DNA from: Selaginella moellendorffii
Lineage: Eukaryota > Streptophyta > Lycopodiopsida > Selaginellales > Selaginellaceae
Length of the DNA stretch: 64,000 nt
Reading direction: 5' to 3'
Assembly (NCBI RefSeq): GCF_000143415.4
Contig: NW_003314355.1
Span: forward strand, 592,092-656,091
Both the position numbers and the translations under genes were made by a program. Shown here piece after piece: positions 1 to 9,205 of the stretch. How positions within the stretch are numbered: the first letter of the stretch is position 1; every line of letters begins with the position of its first letter. Under the pieces are notes generated by a model. It was not told where the DNA came from. It did no database searches and worked only from the letters and a program-made list of their open reading frames with translations.

Positions 1-1550
1 AGACCTTTAACATTTGCTGAATATCCAGTCCTTGCGGTAGAGCCGTGTGCCTGGTTCGTGTCACAGTCGGAAATCTGTAACAGATACGTAAAAAACAATC
101 CGAGCACAGAAAAAGCCCGACTGATTCACCGTTTTTTCCCAGATCCATGAGCCCCGACTTTCAGACGGTATACAGCAGCAAGCTTATTCACCTGCGAAAG
201 ACAAATAAGTTACGATCCAATTTTCAGCGAAGGTGGTCTAATTACCAGAGTAAGGTCCCTATGCTTCATTGGTTGAAGAGCAAGCATATCGCATTCGCTG
301 AGTACCATGCTCTCAAACATCTGTGAAAAAGCTAACACTTTTCACCGCAACAGATGAATCACAGCCTTCATACGTACCACGTTCATGCTCTCGAGATCAA
401 CACCCCGGTGCAATGCTCTCTCTCTGCGTTTGCGGGCGATTAATTCCTTTTTGTATTTCTTCCTCTCTCCTGGAATCAATCAAACACTATTAAAAAATCG
501 TATGAAAAGAAACTCTTACCAGGTACTCCTTTTTGCCAGCGAGCCGTGTCCAGCCCCTTTCTTTCTATACGGCCTTTGTCTAGAATGAAAGATGGTTCAA
601 TGACTCCGATGAGTTCTTCGTTGTCGCTCAGATCAAGACATTTCAAACGGGCTCCCTGTCTGGAAAATACGGCTTCCACGTCGTCATCGTCCTCGGAGCT
701 ACTATCGCCGGACTTGTATCCAAGCCCCGCATGGACAACCGATTCGCTGCTGCTGGAGCCATCATCGCCATCTGCGCTCTCGTCATCGTCGGAATCCGAG
801 AGAAAAAACTCCTCGTCAATCTCGTCACCACTCTCGAGAGCCACTTTCATTGCCATGGCTCTCATTGCCATTTCCGTGGAGAGCTCCTCCAGTGAGACCT
901 CGTTTCCAAGATTTCCTGCGTAGTCCTCAGCGAGGTCCGAATCCACACTCGAGGAACAATCGTCTTCACTGTCCGAGGATGAGCTGGAACTCGGCTTCTT
1001 CTCATACTTGGTGTGATTTTTGGCTTTGTTTGATCTTGGAGTCTTTGTCTTTGTTGATCGTCTAGAGCAGCTTGGTATGTCCATGGATGATCCCTTGTCC
1101 TCGAAAACGGCTGCTCGGGTGGGAAGAGCAGCGAGAATTATCTGAGTAGCAAAAATCGTTTTCCAGCCAAAGTTCATACGCAACAAGACTCAACCAACCT
1201 GTGCTTCGCTCGGAATTGGAAACGAACCATCTCTGCTTGGTCTTCCTGCGAGCCACATTTTTCGTTAAGAAAAAAATTTCACAATGATCGTGAGGCACTT
1301 ACTCTTGTATTCGTCCTCTACGACCAGAAATTCGTGATCGAGATCCTTACGGGTGCCCCTATGCTTCCCGCGTCCCTCTACAAGCGCTAACAGATAGGAT
1401 TGAGCTAGAATGCCGCGACGACTTACCCTTTGGCTTCCAATCACTCAGAAATCCGGCCTCCACAAAATGCGATCGATTCGAGCAATGGCTCTTGCTCTCC
1501 CTGCTGCTGCGGCCGCTGCTCTGCGCTCCACCCCTTCGTCTTCGCGACAT
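1..1550 (-). CDS. SQS1-like G-patch/R3H nuclear protein, N-terminal part (runs off the left edge)
   Basis: Exons on the minus strand: 1427-1550, 1303-1377, 1199-1245, 520-1141, 378-469, 246-320, 130-191 and 1-74. All junctions are GT-AG and keep frame. The protein starts MSRRRRGG and carries the short motif HFVEAGFLSDW. A long Ser/Asp/Glu-rich acidic stretch follows, then a basic helix (KKELIARKRRERALHRG), then an R3H-type segment (LAAVYRLK...GSGKKRFPTVTRT). This order matches plant D111/G-patch proteins related to yeast Sqs1, for example Arabidopsis At3g09850 as I remember it; such proteins are linked to splicing or ribosome-biogenesis helicases. The G-patch itself would lie in the missing C-terminal exons. 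The start codon at 1550 opens the conserved N-terminus. Family is fairly sure; function is inferred from the family only. Confidence 0.8.
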
Positions 1551-1770
1551 TGAAGCTCCGAAATTAGGTCTTCCGGAAACGGTATATTCTAGGAAAAGAG
1601 AATGTTTGCGACATATTCTTTTTCTTGTGACGTGGCATAGCTAACCTAGACAATTCAAACTTTCCCGCCCAAACGTACATTCGAAGATCCGATATTTAGC
1701 ATATTCTCGGCGCCGCCCTAGTAATTTCAAAGTTTCCCGCTCTTCACCTAGGGTTCTTAGTAGGCGGCGA
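1551..1770. promoter_or_regulatory. Divergent promoter between the G-patch and F-box genes, with E2F-like sites
   Basis: The two start codons face away from each other across 220 bp. The interval holds two exact TTTCCCGC boxes (1661-1668 and 1733-1740), each preceded by a TTCAAA tract, and one ACGT-core bZIP-type element TGACGTGGC (1628-1636). TTTCCCGC matches the plant E2F/DP consensus. Use of these sites is inference. Confidence 0.45.
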
Positions 1771-2793
1771 ATGAGCATTGTTCACAGGCGGTGTGTGTGC
1801 CGGCGGCACGAGAGGTATGCGCGCGACGAGCAGAGGCAATCGTTCGAGCAGTCCGCCGGGTATTATCGGTGCCGCCAGTGTCAGGCAAGGGATCGCCGAT
1901 CGTCCTCGGTCATGAATCTCAATGTCTCCAAGTTCCACTATCAGGAAGCCGCCACAGAGATTTCCAGGCCGAGACGCAAGGGCAAGGTCAAGTGCCGCTA
2001 TGCCATCTCAAAATCCGTGGCCCGTGCCAGAAAAGAGGGGCTTTTGCTGGCGGGGAGTGAGGGTTTTGCGCCAAGAACCCCAATGACGCCATCGGGGCAG
2101 CTCTACCCTAATGATCGTCGGAAGGAATCGCCTTTTGACCGTCTTCCTCTGGAGCTTCTGGTAAGCGATCCATCATTGCCCATGCCGGAGATGAGACTGA
2201 CTGGACTACGCTTTTTTCTTCTCTCTCTCTTTCTCTCTTTTCTATGCTAGGTTCGCATCGTCTGCAGTCTACACCATGATCAACTCAAGCCTGCTTTCCA
2301 CGTTTGCAGACGATTCAGACAAGCGGTATGAAAATGGTGGTTTCTCCTATCGCTGCTTATCTCTGAATCTTGTGGCAGGTCCTTATAGCCCAGGAGTCCC
2401 ATTTCGATTTCAGGACACCGAATCGTGAGCGTCAAGTGGAGCTCGAGCTGATGACTCCTAGACCCAATGAACGTTGGCCATTTGCAAGGTACTCTCGATT
2501 ACTCTTTCCGTCCATCTTTCTTTCCGTCCAACACCTTTTTCTTTTTCTTTGTCAGTCGCACTAGCGATCAACCGACCACCCCGATGGCTCCAAGACATGC
2601 ACCGAGGCCCCCTCAAGCTAGAATAGCCTTGGGAGACTTGAAACAAGTGGCTGCTAATCTCTTTCCGGGCGATTACGAACATGGCATCGAGGAACCCAGG
2701 CCCGCGCCTAGAGCAATCACATCCCACCGAGTGCTATTCACGGAGGAAGAACTCTGCCAGGCGGTGGCCAACAACACTCTAGAGCTCCTCTGA
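1771..2793 (+). CDS. F-box protein of the FBS4 / At4g35930 type
   Basis: Four exons, 1771-2160, 2251-2325, 2379-2488 and 2556-2793, give a 270-residue protein in one frame. An F-box core SPFDRLPLELLVRIVCSLHH sits at about residues 122-141. It is followed by HVCRRFRQAV, LIAQESHFDFRTPNR, a Pro-rich stretch PRHAPRPPQAR, and a C-terminal block LFTEEELCQAVANNTL. This order matches the plant F-box-stress-induced (FBS) family as I remember it, where the F-box binds SKP1 and the conserved C-terminus recruits partners such as 14-3-3 proteins. The N-terminus is Arg-rich and contains CRYAISKS. The first in-frame ATG (1771) was chosen; a downstream Met at 1912 is possible. Substrates are unknown. Confidence 0.85.
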
Positions 2794-2907
2794 GGTAGAC
2801 GTCTTGACAAGACGTCCCAAGTGTAAGTGCTCGTTTCACTATTTTAGATAAGAAGTCGGCAACTAGTTTAAAGGCAACTTGGATCTCCACTTAGGGACAG
2901 GAGGAAG

Positions 2908-2915
2908 TATATATA
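2908..2915 (+). promoter_or_regulatory. TATA box of the glycine-rich protein gene
   Basis: TATATATA lies 33 bp upstream of the ATG at 2949, which would leave a very short leader. The in-frame ATG at 2964 would give a more usual spacing. Confidence 0.5.
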
Positions 2916-2948
2916 GTTCCTTCTCTACTTCAACTCCAGCAGGCTGAA

Positions 2949-3398
2949 ATGAAGACAGTGGCAATGAAGACGGTGGCGGTGGCTCTCCTTGTGCTGGTGG
3001 TTTTGGGAGGGATAGAGTCCCGTAAGCAGCTGGAATGGGAAGACGAAGCTCAAGCTCGAACTGGATTTCCAGCTGGAGGTTTCGTTCCAGCACCTCGCCC
3101 GAGGAAGAACTCTCATCACCACGGCTCCCACGGCCACACTCCAGACGGCTCTTCTTACGGTTCCAGCAGTGGAAGTAGCAGTGGCGATGGTAGTGCGAGC
3201 GGCTATGGCTCTGGATACGGTGGTGGCCCTGGCGGAGGCAGTGGCTCCGGCTATGGCTATGGATCCAGCTCGGGCTCTGGGAGTACTGGCTATGGCTATG
3301 GAAGTGGCCAGGTTCCTGGGGCTGGTAGCTCAAGCGAAGACGAGTCCCACTTTCCAGGTGGAGTGCCACCCCTGCCAGAAATGCCTGGGTTTGTTTAG
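2949..3398 (+). CDS. Small secreted glycine/serine/tyrosine-rich protein
   Basis: A single exon of 149 residues. The start MKTVAMKTVAVALLVLVVLG is a clear signal peptide with likely cleavage after about residue 24. A short charged region and a His-rich patch (NSHHHGSHGH) follow, then about 60 residues of Gly/Ser/Tyr repeats of the GYGSG kind, and a Pro-rich acidic tail. The composition fits plant glycine-rich cell-wall or apoplastic proteins, a class defined by composition rather than descent, so no exact role is claimed. The signal peptide starts with a duplicated MKTVA, so either Met (2949 or 2964) could be used. It lies 155 bp after the F-box stop codon and has its own TATA box. Confidence 0.7.
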   Translation: MKTVAMKTVAVALLVLVVLGGIESRKQLEWEDEAQARTGFPAGGFVPAPRPRKNSHHHGSHGHTPDGSSYGSSSGSSSGDGSASGYGSGYGGGPGGGSGSGYGYGSSSGSGSTGYGYGSGQVPGAGSSSEDESHFPGGVPPLPEMPGFV

Positions 3399-3539
3399 AA
3401 AGATCCATGTTTTGGTAATCCGCGATCTTATAATGTAGTTAACGATCTCATAATATCTATACCGATCTTATATCTTATTCGCGATCTTTATTCCCACTCC
3501 ACCACCGACTCATTATATTGAATAATAAGTGTCGTTACT

Positions 3540-4470
3540 TCCTCGATCTTGGCTTGGATCTCCACTGCTGGGATCTTTCTTTACCTCCATCTCCTCCACG
3601 ATGAATCGAGCGCCAGCATCGGCTTGGGGCCCAGGAAGAGGCACTCGAGGTGTGCTGGAGGATCATCCTCTGGGGCGCCCACCCGGTAGTCCTTGGTCGA
3701 GCCATCGTGGCATTGTGGAGGGACTGGAAGAATCCACAGGAATGGACGCTTGGTCGCTTCCAATCCAGCCGCGAGCTCGCGGACTTGCTCCTCGGCCAGG
3801 AACGTCCTGCTGCCAAACGAGATGAAGATCATATCGTCATTGGGCGCCGATGCTTCTTTCCCCACTGCCTTGGTATTGGGCGATTCACCATCGATCGCTA
3901 GCAGAGGGCCGATGGGAAAAACTGGCAGGATCCGGGGCCGGGCTCTAATCAGCTCCGCCATGGCTACACGCTCGAGCTCTTCGCAGGAATTCACCAGCAC
4001 GGCCGATGTCGCGATTCCAGTTGCGGGAAGCCATCTCTGGATCGTCGAATGCTGGCTGGAACGCGGCCCGGGACTCATCGATCCAGGGTTCCGGCAGAGG
4101 TGCCTTAATTCCCAGCATGACGGACAAATACGAGCAGCTAGCAGTGAGGCTAGCAGTGTGGAACACGAACTTGGGGAGCTTGCTACGTCGGATCGCGTCA
4201 GCACTCCACATCATCACCGTGATGTCCACTCAAATTGCGACGTCCAGCTTGGCAGTGAGATGCGTGTCGAATTGGATCTGGGGGACTCGCCGGCGATGGC
4301 AGGGACTGCAATTCTTTCTTGGACGAGAAGATCATCGTGATGGAAACACCGTGAAGAATGGCGAGCTTGTTGGCGAGGATAGTTGCGGGTGCAATGTGGC
4401 CCTTGTTTCTGTAGGGGACGAACAGTTAGTGTCGGGGATGCAACCTCTTGCCGCCATCGCCTGTTGCCAT
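3540..4470 (-). pseudogene. Broken UDP-glycosyltransferase copy
   Basis: Near-identical blocks of the two intact neighbours (4983-6320, 7551-8882) appear in order on the minus strand: an ATG at 4470, the KGH segment with the catalytic His, LPEPWIDESRAAFQ, VLVNSCEELER, IFISFGSRTFLAEEQ and the AKPML part of the PSPG box. Damage is plain. There is a stop codon just before LFVPY, small deletions remove the stretch after IQF and the DELKR helix, a short tandem duplication adds four residues around 4140-4160, and a larger deletion removes the acceptor-side region before the PSPG box together with its core HCGWNS. Several frames are needed to read through. It is a decayed member of the tandem UGT array. 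Confidence 0.9.
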
Positions 4471-4982
4471 CTCTCTAATTAGGTTTATGTCTTGATCTGG
4501 GAACCGATTGACACGGGAAGATCTGGGCTCCCTAACGCGCATGAATGCAGCCTTAGTCCTAGGTTGCAATACCGTGTAATATGTATTCTTGACTTCACAG
4601 AAGCTGGCAGATGTAACCATCACAGGATCACAACACATAGCCTGCTCATGTTGGTGGCCACGCGCAGCAATTGGAGCGAAATACTCTCCAGAGGTCAGCG
4701 CTGTGGAGAGAGTCCCTTTCAAAATTTACACGATCTACGATCTGACTCTTTGCACGAGAGATCCACTTTTGCCCCAGCTATGAAGAAGATTTGAACAACA
4801 GCTATGCAACTTAACAGTTTACAAGCAATATCATCGATACCATCGAGCAAGAAATTCAGAACAAGAAACAGTGTCCAAAGACAAGAGAGAGCGAGGACAA
4901 ATCAGCAGATCAAAGAGCTCAGTAAATCGATCTGTAAGCTTATCTACGAACACTATTATAAACAGCTTATGGAATAACAATC
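4471..4982. other. Intergenic, UGT pseudogene 5' flank and UGT 3' flank
   Basis: No coding sequence is supported. About 4507-4550 resembles the 5' flanks of the two intact UGT genes (ACACG...GGGCTCC...ACGCATG), so it is a remnant promoter of the pseudogene. Confidence 0.5.
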
Positions 4983-6320
4983 TTACATTTGTGATAGAGC
5001 CTCTGCAAATGCTTGGAGGTTTTTGGCGGAGCTCGGCGCATTCCTCACGTACTCTTTTAGGGTAGCCGCATTGCCAGAGGAGTTCCTGGCCTCCAGCCTC
5101 GCCACCTCCTCGATCTTGGCTTGGATCTCGCCACTGCGCACGATTCCACCGCCATCTTTCTCCAGCTCCACCCCGGCCTTGATCTCCTCCTCGATGAATC
5201 GAGCGTTCTCGGGCTGGTCCGCGCCGAACGGCCAGCACAGCATCGGCTTGGCGCCCAGGTAGAGGCACTCGAGCACGGAATTCCAGCCGCAGTGCGTCAC
5301 GAATGCTAGCAGGGAGCTGTGCTGGAGGATCATCTTCTGAGGCGCCCATCCAGACAGGATGAGGCCGCCTTGATTTCTCGCCAGGAATCCATCGGGAAGA
5401 ACATGATCCAGGTATTCCTTGGTGCCATCGGCCCAGTGTGGAGGGACTGGAAGAACCCACATGAATGGCCGCTTGCTGCCTTCCAATCCAGTCGCGAGCT
5501 CGCGGATTTGCTCCTCGCCCAGAAACGTCCTGCTGCCAAACGAGACGAAGATCACCGACGAGGGCTCCTGCTCGTCCAGCCACTGCTTGCACGCCTCGGC
5601 ATTGGGTGGCGATGGTTCATGCCCCACTGCCTTGGGATTGGGCGAATCGGCATCGATCGCTAGCAAGGGGCCGACGGGAAGAACTGGCGGGATGCGGGGC
5701 CGGGCTCTAATCAGCTCCTCCACGGCTTGGCGCTCGAGCTCTTCGCACGAATTCACAAGCACTGCCTGCGCTTCCCCGAGGTCGCGTTTCCAATCGTGGG
5801 ATCCAAAATCCGGCATCTCGGGATCGTCGATCCTTGGCTGGAACCCCGCCCGGGACTCATCGATCTGGGGTTCCGGCAGCTCAGCTCTAATCCCCAGCAT
5901 GACGGACAAATACGAGCAGCTAGCAGTGTAGAGCGAGAACTTGGGGAGCTTGCTACGTTCGATCGCGTCAACACTCCACAGCACTATGATATCCACTAGA
6001 ATTGCGACGGGTGGCGAGGCCAAGCGCTTGAGCTCGTCCAGTTTTTCGGTGAGAGCCTCGGACTTACTCCTTGTTCCTCCCTGCGTGTCGAGCACCACGA
6101 ATTTGATCTGGGGGCTCGCCGGCGATGGCGAGGATTCCAATTCTTTCTCGGACACAAAGATCATAGTGATGGAAGTGCCGTGAAGAATGGCGAGCTTGTT
6201 GGCGAGGATCATTGACGGCGCAATGTGGCCTTTGTCTGTGAACGGGAGGAACACCAAGTGTGGGGGATGCGACCTCTTACCGTTATCGCCGTTGTTGCTT
6301 GATACTACCATTGGAGCCAT
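4983..6320 (-). CDS. Family 1 UDP-glycosyltransferase (tandem copy 1)
   Basis: Intronless, 445 residues. The catalytic His is His32 in FTDKGH near the N-terminus. The PSPG sugar-donor box spans about residues 326-369, from GWAPQKMILQHSSLL through THCGWNSVLE to the closing ADQ. A closing Asp-Gln is usual for UDP-glucose users. GSRTFLGEEQ precedes the donor domain. GT-B enzymes of this kind add a sugar to small molecules such as phenolics, terpenoids or hormones in the cytosol; the acceptor cannot be told from sequence. The ATG at 6320 was chosen because MAPMVVSSNNGD aligns with the start of the neighbour; an upstream in-frame Met would add 25 unrelated residues. There is no signal peptide or transmembrane segment, as expected. 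It is about 85-90% alike, by eye, to copy 2. Confidence 0.93.
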   Translation of the reverse strand: MAPMVVSSNNGDNGKRSHPPHLVFLPFTDKGHIAPSMILANKLAILHGTSITMIFVSEKELESSPSPASPQIKFVVLDTQGGTRSKSEALTEKLDELKRLASPPVAILVDIIVLWSVDAIERSKLPKFSLYTASCSYLSVMLGIRAELPEPQIDESRAGFQPRIDDPEMPDFGSHDWKRDLGEAQAVLVNSCEELERQAVEELIRARPRIPPVLPVGPLLAIDADSPNPKAVGHEPSPPNAEACKQWLDEQEPSSVIFVSFGSRTFLGEEQIRELATGLEGSKRPFMWVLPVPPHWADGTKEYLDHVLPDGFLARNQGGLILSGWAPQKMILQHSSLLAFVTHCGWNSVLECLYLGAKPMLCWPFGADQPENARFIEEEIKAGVELEKDGGGIVRSGEIQAKIEEVARLEARNSSGNAATLKEYVRNAPSSAKNLQAFAEALSQM

Positions 6321-7550
6321 CTCTCTGCTTGGAAATCTCATGGGTTTTGAGTCTCTTTTGTATGTTTTTGGTTGTGAGCAGCGTTTGACACGCATAGATG
6401 TGGGCTCCTTGACACGTATGACTTTGTATGTATGAATCTTATTGGATTCATACGTTTCTCCTAGAAGCTTCGAGCTCCAAAGAACGCGCCGTCCACTTTG
6501 CGAATGAATCGGGTCACTTAAATGCGCCTTGTTTTCAACTTGGGAGAACTGTGTTGGAGCTTGACTTGTCGAAAGAAGAGAGACGAGCTTGCTTCTTTGA
6601 TTACGCCATTGTCACGTTTACCGCTATAGCCAACAAGTGACATGGCTTTGTGTTTGAACGGGGCAAAGGAAGCACCTATCTTGATGCAAGTTTATTCACA
6701 GTGGGATATCTCAAACAACCTATGGGTGATGACAACATTTGCAGACGATGGCACAAAATTGGAGTAACAAAGGAGCAATGACAAGTATTATAATCAAATT
6801 GCTGAGGTTCATCCCTCTGTCCCACCAATTTGTCCCACCTCATGAACCAACCATGCACAATTCTAACTCATACACCATATTCTTGTGGTTTTGGGAGAGA
6901 GAAGCCGCCACAACGATATCCTTGTCTTGATCCTTGCCTGCAGACAGTCATGCCCAGATCGCCGTCACCCTACCAAACCAGGAAAATTCTGACACAGACC
7001 AGTTATAAAAAGGTGAGTATGGAGTGTTGGGGCGCTACAGGCAGCGTTGAAGCAGTTAGAGCGACGTTGAGACTCCCCAAATTTCAGCAGTCAGTGCATT
7101 GAGGTTTTTCGGCAAGAGTTTCCAGATTTTGATCTACTCAAACAGGGATGAGAGCAAACATATCCACCACCACAAAAACCAGCCTTAATTTATAATAGAT
7201 ATCACTCTCATTGGAGTTAAAAAACCCTAATAATATTATGGACAAAGTTTGATATGGACTTACGAACAAAACAACAACGAGAACTACAAAAGAGGCATCT
7301 ATCTATGTTGGATTTTTAAATGCTGGTGACAGAAGGTCATGGATCCGGGCTTGACGTGTCTGAAAGTTTCCAAAACAGCTCATGATCTAGATCTTTGGAC
7401 AACACAATCAAGGAAGCAAGCTCATCTATACAATAACAAGGCCAGATGCCCTGCATGCCCTCATGACCTTTACAAACATCTTGTGATCTTGTACAAACCC
7501 TAGCCCAAGATTTCCAGATCTCTCAGATCCCTAGCCACGCCATTGTCACA
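6321..7550. other. Intergenic region between the two UGT genes
   Basis: No gene is supported; short open frames here lack motifs. About 6385-6425 and 6490-6530 resemble 8960-8995 and 9095-9135 upstream of copy 2 (shared GACACG...GGGCTCCT and AATGAATCGG motifs), so the promoter was duplicated with the gene. Confidence 0.5.
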
Positions 7551-8882
7551 TCAAACGTAGGCCTGCACTCTACCTGCAAATGCTTGGAGGTTTATGGAGG
7601 AGCTCTTCGCGTTTCTCACTTGCTCTGTAGCAGTAGCAGCATTGCCAGAGGAGTTCCTGGCCTCCAGCCTCGCCACCTCCTCGATCTTGGTTTGGATCTC
7701 GCTGCTGCGCACGATTCCACTGGGATCTTTCTCCAGCTCCACCCCGGCCTTGAGCTCCTCCTCGATGAATCGAGCGTTCTGGGGCTGGTCCGTGCCGAAC
7801 GGCCAGCACAGCATCGGCTTGGCGCCCAGGTAGAGGCACTCGAGCACGGAATTCCAGCCGCAGTGCGTCACAAATGCTAGCAGGGAGCTGTGCTGGAGGA
7901 TCATCTTCTGAGGCGCCCATCCAGACAGGATGAGCCCGGCTTGATTTCTCGCCAGGAATCCATCGGGAAGAACATGATCCAGGTAGTCCTTAGTCGAACC
8001 ATCGGCCCAGGTTGGCGGGACTGGAAGAACCCACAGGAATGGCCGCTTGCTGGCTTCCAATCCAGCCGCGAGTTCGTGGATTTGCTCCTCTGCCAGAAAC
8101 GTCCTGCTGCCAAACGAGATGAAGATCACTGACGAGGGCTGCTGCTCGTCCAGCCACTGCTTGCACGCATCGGCATTGGGTGGCGATGATTCTTGCCCCA
8201 CTGCCTTGGGATTGACATCGATCGCTAGCAAGGGGCCGACGGGAAGAACTGGCGGGATCCGAGGCTGGGCTCTGATCAGCTCGGCCATAGCTTCCTGCTC
8301 GAGCTCTTCGCACGAATTCACCAGCACGGCCTGCGCCTCCCCGCTGTCGTCATTCCAATCGTGGGATTCGATATCCGGCATCTCGGGATCGTCGAGTCCC
8401 AACTGGAACGCGGCCCGGGACTCATCGATCCACGGTTCGGGCAGAGGTGCCTTAATCCCCAGCATGACGGACAAATACGAGCAGCTAGCAGTGTAGAGCA
8501 CGAACTTGGGGAGATTGCTACGTCGGATCGCGTCAGCACTCCACATCACTATGATATCCACTAGAATTGCGACGGGTGGCGAGGCCGAGCGCTTGAGCTC
8601 GTCCAGCGTGGCAGTGAGAGCCTCGGACTTACTTCTTGTTCCTCCCTGCGTGTCGAGAGCCATGAATTGGATGTGGGGACTCGCCGGCGATGGCCAGGAT
8701 TCCAATTCTTTCGCGGACGCGAAGATCACAGTGATGGAAATACCGTGAAGAATGGCGAGGTTGTTGGCGAGGATAATTGATGGTGCAGTGTGGCCTTTGT
8801 CTTTGTATGGGACGAAGACCAAGTGTGGGGGACGCTTGCCACCATCGCCATTGTTGCTTGATACAACCATCGCTGGAGCCAT
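7551..8882 (-). CDS. Family 1 UDP-glycosyltransferase (tandem copy 2)
   Basis: Intronless, 443 residues, start MAPAMVVSSNNGDGG. The catalytic His is His31 in YKDKGH. A complete PSPG box runs from GWAPQKMILQHSS through THCGWNSVLE to FGTDQ. It is collinear with copy 1 over its whole length; differences cluster in the acceptor-binding N-terminal half (for example PLPEPWIDESRAAFQLG here) and at the C-terminus, where this copy ends GRVQAYV instead of EALSQM. The two may therefore differ in acceptor. The pseudogene at 3540-4470 is closer to this copy in several segments (LPEPWIDESRAAFQ is shared). Its promoter faces that of the kinesin gene. Confidence 0.93.
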   Translation of the reverse strand: MAPAMVVSSNNGDGGKRPPHLVFVPYKDKGHTAPSIILANNLAILHGISITVIFASAKELESWPSPASPHIQFMALDTQGGTRSKSEALTATLDELKRSASPPVAILVDIIVMWSADAIRRSNLPKFVLYTASCSYLSVMLGIKAPLPEPWIDESRAAFQLGLDDPEMPDIESHDWNDDSGEAQAVLVNSCEELEQEAMAELIRAQPRIPPVLPVGPLLAIDVNPKAVGQESSPPNADACKQWLDEQQPSSVIFISFGSRTFLAEEQIHELAAGLEASKRPFLWVLPVPPTWADGSTKDYLDHVLPDGFLARNQAGLILSGWAPQKMILQHSSLLAFVTHCGWNSVLECLYLGAKPMLCWPFGTDQPQNARFIEEELKAGVELEKDPSGIVRSSEIQTKIEEVARLEARNSSGNAATATEQVRNAKSSSINLQAFAGRVQAYV

Positions 8883-9205
8883 CTCTCTACTTGGAGAATT
8901 CAGGGGTGGAGTCTCTTTTTTATATAATTTTGGTGGATCTGAGTTGTCCTACGCACCGATCGACACACGGGCTCCTAGACACGCATGGATTTGCATATCC
9001 GGAATCATATTGGTTCTTCTCACTCAAGAACGTAGAGTTCGAATCGCGCTTCTGCCATCGAATCCCAGCCGTCCAATTCGATCGAACTTTAGAAAAAGCG
9101 CGGCAAATGAATCGGCTGACCTAAAATGCGCTCATTCGCGCCTTCTACGTTTTCGTGTAGTAGCGCTGCTAGGCTAGGGTTCTTGAGGTGAGGAGGGCAG
9201 GGGCA
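8883..9205. promoter_or_regulatory. Divergent promoter region between UGT copy 2 and the kinesin gene
   Basis: The start codons at 8882 (minus) and 9206 (plus) are 323 bp apart. The UGT-proximal half shares motifs with the flank of copy 1. The kinesin-proximal half holds CATTCGCGCC near 9134, an E2F-like core common in cell-cycle genes, and a GCTAGGGTTCTTGAGG leader. Regulation is inferred only. Confidence 0.4.

Noticed and set aside
546-923. A 125-residue Ser-rich plus-strand frame
   Set aside because: It is the antisense of the acidic Ser/Asp region of the G-patch gene, whose exon frame is confirmed by splice junctions.
6428-7110. Short open frames between the UGT genes
   Set aside because: No motif, no splice-supported extension, and partial overlap with UGT promoter homology.
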